Positions 4,445-5,830 of a DNA stretch of 5,830 nt are shown here, one piece after another. Each line of letters begins with the position of its first letter. The stretch's first letter is position 1. Below the pieces are notes generated by a model that worked only from the letters and a program-made list of their open reading frames with translations, was not told where the DNA came from and ran no database searches. The stretch comes from an uncultured Erythrobacter sp. (GTDB lineage: Bacteria; Pseudomonadota; Alphaproteobacteria; Sphingomonadales; Sphingomonadaceae): contig CAMYIQ010000209.1 in NCBI GenBank assembly GCA_947258465.1, forward strand, positions 1 to 5,830. The letters are read 5' to 3'. A program made the position numbers and the translations under genes.

Positions 4445-5768
4445 GGCTTTCGATTTCGTCGCCATCGGATCGGGAACTGCTGCGCAGGTCGCGGTCCACC
4501 AGATGGCCAACGCCGGGAAGCGCTGCGCGGTTATCGATTATCGGCCTTACGGTGGCACATGTGCGCTTCGAGGGTGCGACCCGAAAAAGATGATGGTGAG
4601 CGGAGAGGAAGCGCTCGCGGCATACAGGCGAATGAAGGGGAAGGGCATCAAGGGCTCGGTTTCAATTGATTGGGCCGACCTCCAGGCATTCAAGCGCAGC
4701 TTTACCGACCCCGTCCCTGAAAAGCAGGAAGCTCGCTACGAGCGTAAGGGCGTCGCGACTTTTCACGGCGCGGCACGCTTTGCTGGCCCCGACAGGATCG
4801 TGATAGGCGACCGGGAACTGAGTTTCTCGCACGCTCTTATCGCAACGGGAGCAGAGCCTCGACCGCTTGGGATCGAAGGTGAGGAATTGCTGATTCACAG
4901 CGATGCATTCCTAGAACTCAAAACCCTTCCAGATCGGATCGTATTCGTCGGCGGCGGATACATTGCCGCAGAATTTGCCCACCTCGCCGCGCGCGCCGGT
5001 GCAAAGGTCACAATCTTCCAACGAGGCCGCATTCTGAAAGCCTTCGACCCTGACACGGTCGATTGGCTCATGCCAAGTTTCGATGATCTCGGCATCGAAA
5101 TTGTGGACGCTGAAGTGGACCGCGTAACGAAGAAAGGCAGCGTGCTGACCGTCCATGCTGGCGACCGCAGGATCGAAGGGAGCCTGGTGGTGCACGCTGC
5201 CGGAAGAATCCCTGCGATCGGCTCGCTCGATCTGGAGGCGGGAGACGTCGCCTGTGACGCGGGTCGCTTGGCACTTACCGCCCAGCTACGGAGCCAAAGT
5301 AACCCCAAGGTCTTCGCGGCAGGTGACGCTGCTGCAAATGGCCCGCCACTGACTCCAGTCTCCAGTAACGATGCCAAGGTCGTGGTAGAAAACATACTCG
5401 ATGATACCGGTCGAACTCCGAACTATCGAGGGGTGCCAAGTGCACTTTTCACGGAGCCGCCGGCGGCCAGGGTCGGAATGCTGGAAAGCGAGGCGCGTGA
5501 GGCAGGGCTGGATTTCACGGTGCATGCTGGCTCGCACCCTGGTTGGTTCTCGGCGAGGCGGCTGAACGAAGAGATCTACGGCCACAAGCTGCTGGTCGAG
5601 AACGGAACGGGACGCATCCTTGGAGCCCACTTGGTCGGCCCTGACGCCGACGAGCTCGTCAATATCTTCGGCTTGGCCATGCGCCATGGGCTAAACGCGG
5701 ACGACATCAAATCTACCATGTTCGCTTATCCGACGGCGGCCTCCGATGCAGGGTATATGTTGGGATGA
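4437..5768 (+). CDS. MerA-like FAD/NAD(P)-dependent disulfide oxidoreductase, 443 aa
   Basis: Class I pyridine nucleotide-disulfide oxidoreductase. Visible are the FAD-binding GSGTAA (11-16), the redox-active pair Cys42 and Cys47 in GGTCALRGCDPKK (39-51), ATGAEP (136-141), the NAD(P)-binding GGGYIAAEF (172-180), the second FAD motif AAGDAA (294-299) and a C-terminal dimerisation domain (about 330-443). The end reads YPTAASDAGYMLG. Tyr takes the place of the catalytic His of glutathione reductase, as in MerA, and Asp the place of its partner Glu. Two MerA hallmarks are missing: the N-terminal NmerA domain and the C-terminal vicinal cysteines. The context (merR, merT) argues for mercury or thiol-metal reduction; another disulfide substrate is possible, so no merA symbol is given. 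AGGAAGGGG (4419-4427) precedes ATG 4437, which overlaps the upstream stop by 8 nt. Confidence 0.88.
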   Translation: MAEAFDFVAIGSGTAAQVAVHQMANAGKRCAVIDYRPYGGTCALRGCDPKKMMVSGEEALAAYRRMKGKGIKGSVSIDWADLQAFKRSFTDPVPEKQEARYERKGVATFHGAARFAGPDRIVIGDRELSFSHALIATGAEPRPLGIEGEELLIHSDAFLELKTLPDRIVFVGGGYIAAEFAHLAARAGAKVTIFQRGRILKAFDPDTVDWLMPSFDDLGIEIVDAEVDRVTKKGSVLTVHAGDRRIEGSLVVHAAGRIPAIGSLDLEAGDVACDAGRLALTAQLRSQSNPKVFAAGDAAANGPPLTPVSSNDAKVVVENILDDTGRTPNYRGVPSALFTEPPAARVGMLESEAREAGLDFTVHAGSHPGWFSARRLNEEIYGHKLLVENGTGRILGAHLVGPDADELVNIFGLAMRHGLNADDIKSTMFAYPTAASDAGYMLG

Positions 5769-5830
5769 GCAACGCGGAAGCCACCAACAAGCGTGACTTG
5801 GCCGCCAACCGTCTGCACCGTATCCTAATC
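5765..5830 (+). CDS. Start of a further operon gene, truncated at the window edge
   Basis: An ATG at 5765 overlaps the oxidoreductase stop (ATGA, 5765-5768) and opens a frame of 22 codons to the edge of the window. The product begins MSNAEATNKRDLAANRLHRI. The start is hydrophilic, without a signal peptide or metal-binding motif. The overlap strongly suggests a fourth cotranscribed, coupled gene. I do not recognise the product from this fragment. Confidence 0.6.
   Translation, partial: MSNAEATNKRDLAANRLHRILI

Noticed and set aside
3902..4510. Minus-strand open frame (202 codons) antisense to merT and the GDCC gene
   Set aside because: merT and the GDCCVxC protein are recognisable on the plus strand with coupled starts; this frame is a shadow.
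1..5830. Transposon ends, insertion sequence or CRISPR array around the mercury module
   Set aside because: I found no transposase fragment, no matching terminal inverted repeats at the module borders and no regularly spaced direct repeats.

Overview
The window is GC-rich DNA with densely packed genes and looks like accessory DNA from an alphaproteobacterium. A sphingomonad plasmid or integrative conjugative element fits best: it carries an ArdC-type antirestriction protein, a DUF2493 protein and an SSB-like gene beside a compact mercury-type operon. This assignment rests on gene content and recalled protein style, not on any search. No tRNA, rRNA, CRISPR array, transposase or complete insertion sequence is visible.

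Left part (1-3205, all on the minus strand, transcribed right to left): a conjugation/antidefence-style gene string. In transcription order it holds ardC (2276-3205), a 146-aa conserved-looking hypothetical protein (1824-2264), a DUF2493/SLOG-family protein (669-1604), a 93-aa acidic hypothetical protein (328-609), and the first 19 codons of a probable single-stranded DNA-binding protein (1-57). ArdC and SSB both act on single-stranded DNA, as expected of genes that protect incoming DNA during transfer. The gaps at 58-327 and 1605-1823 carry several small perfect hairpins and share short sequence blocks in the same order. The leaders of ardC and of the DUF2493 gene end in nearly the same sequence, covering the ribosome binding site.

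Middle (3206-3426): a leader and spacer with no convincing gene, separating the gene string from the metal module.

Right part (3427-5830): a divergent mercury-type module. A MerR regulator on the minus strand faces merT on the plus strand across a textbook MerR operator, a 9-3-9 perfect dyad inside a 19-bp promoter spacer. Downstream, merT, a tiny cysteine-rich GDCCVxC protein, a MerA-like flavin disulfide oxidoreductase and a truncated further gene form a chain in which every stop overlaps the next start (8, 8 and 4 nt). The flavoenzyme lacks both the NmerA domain and the C-terminal vicinal cysteine pair of classical mercuric reductase. The small protein made just before it ends in its own vicinal cysteine pair. 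My main hypothesis is that the small protein supplies, in trans, the thiol relay that the reductase lacks.
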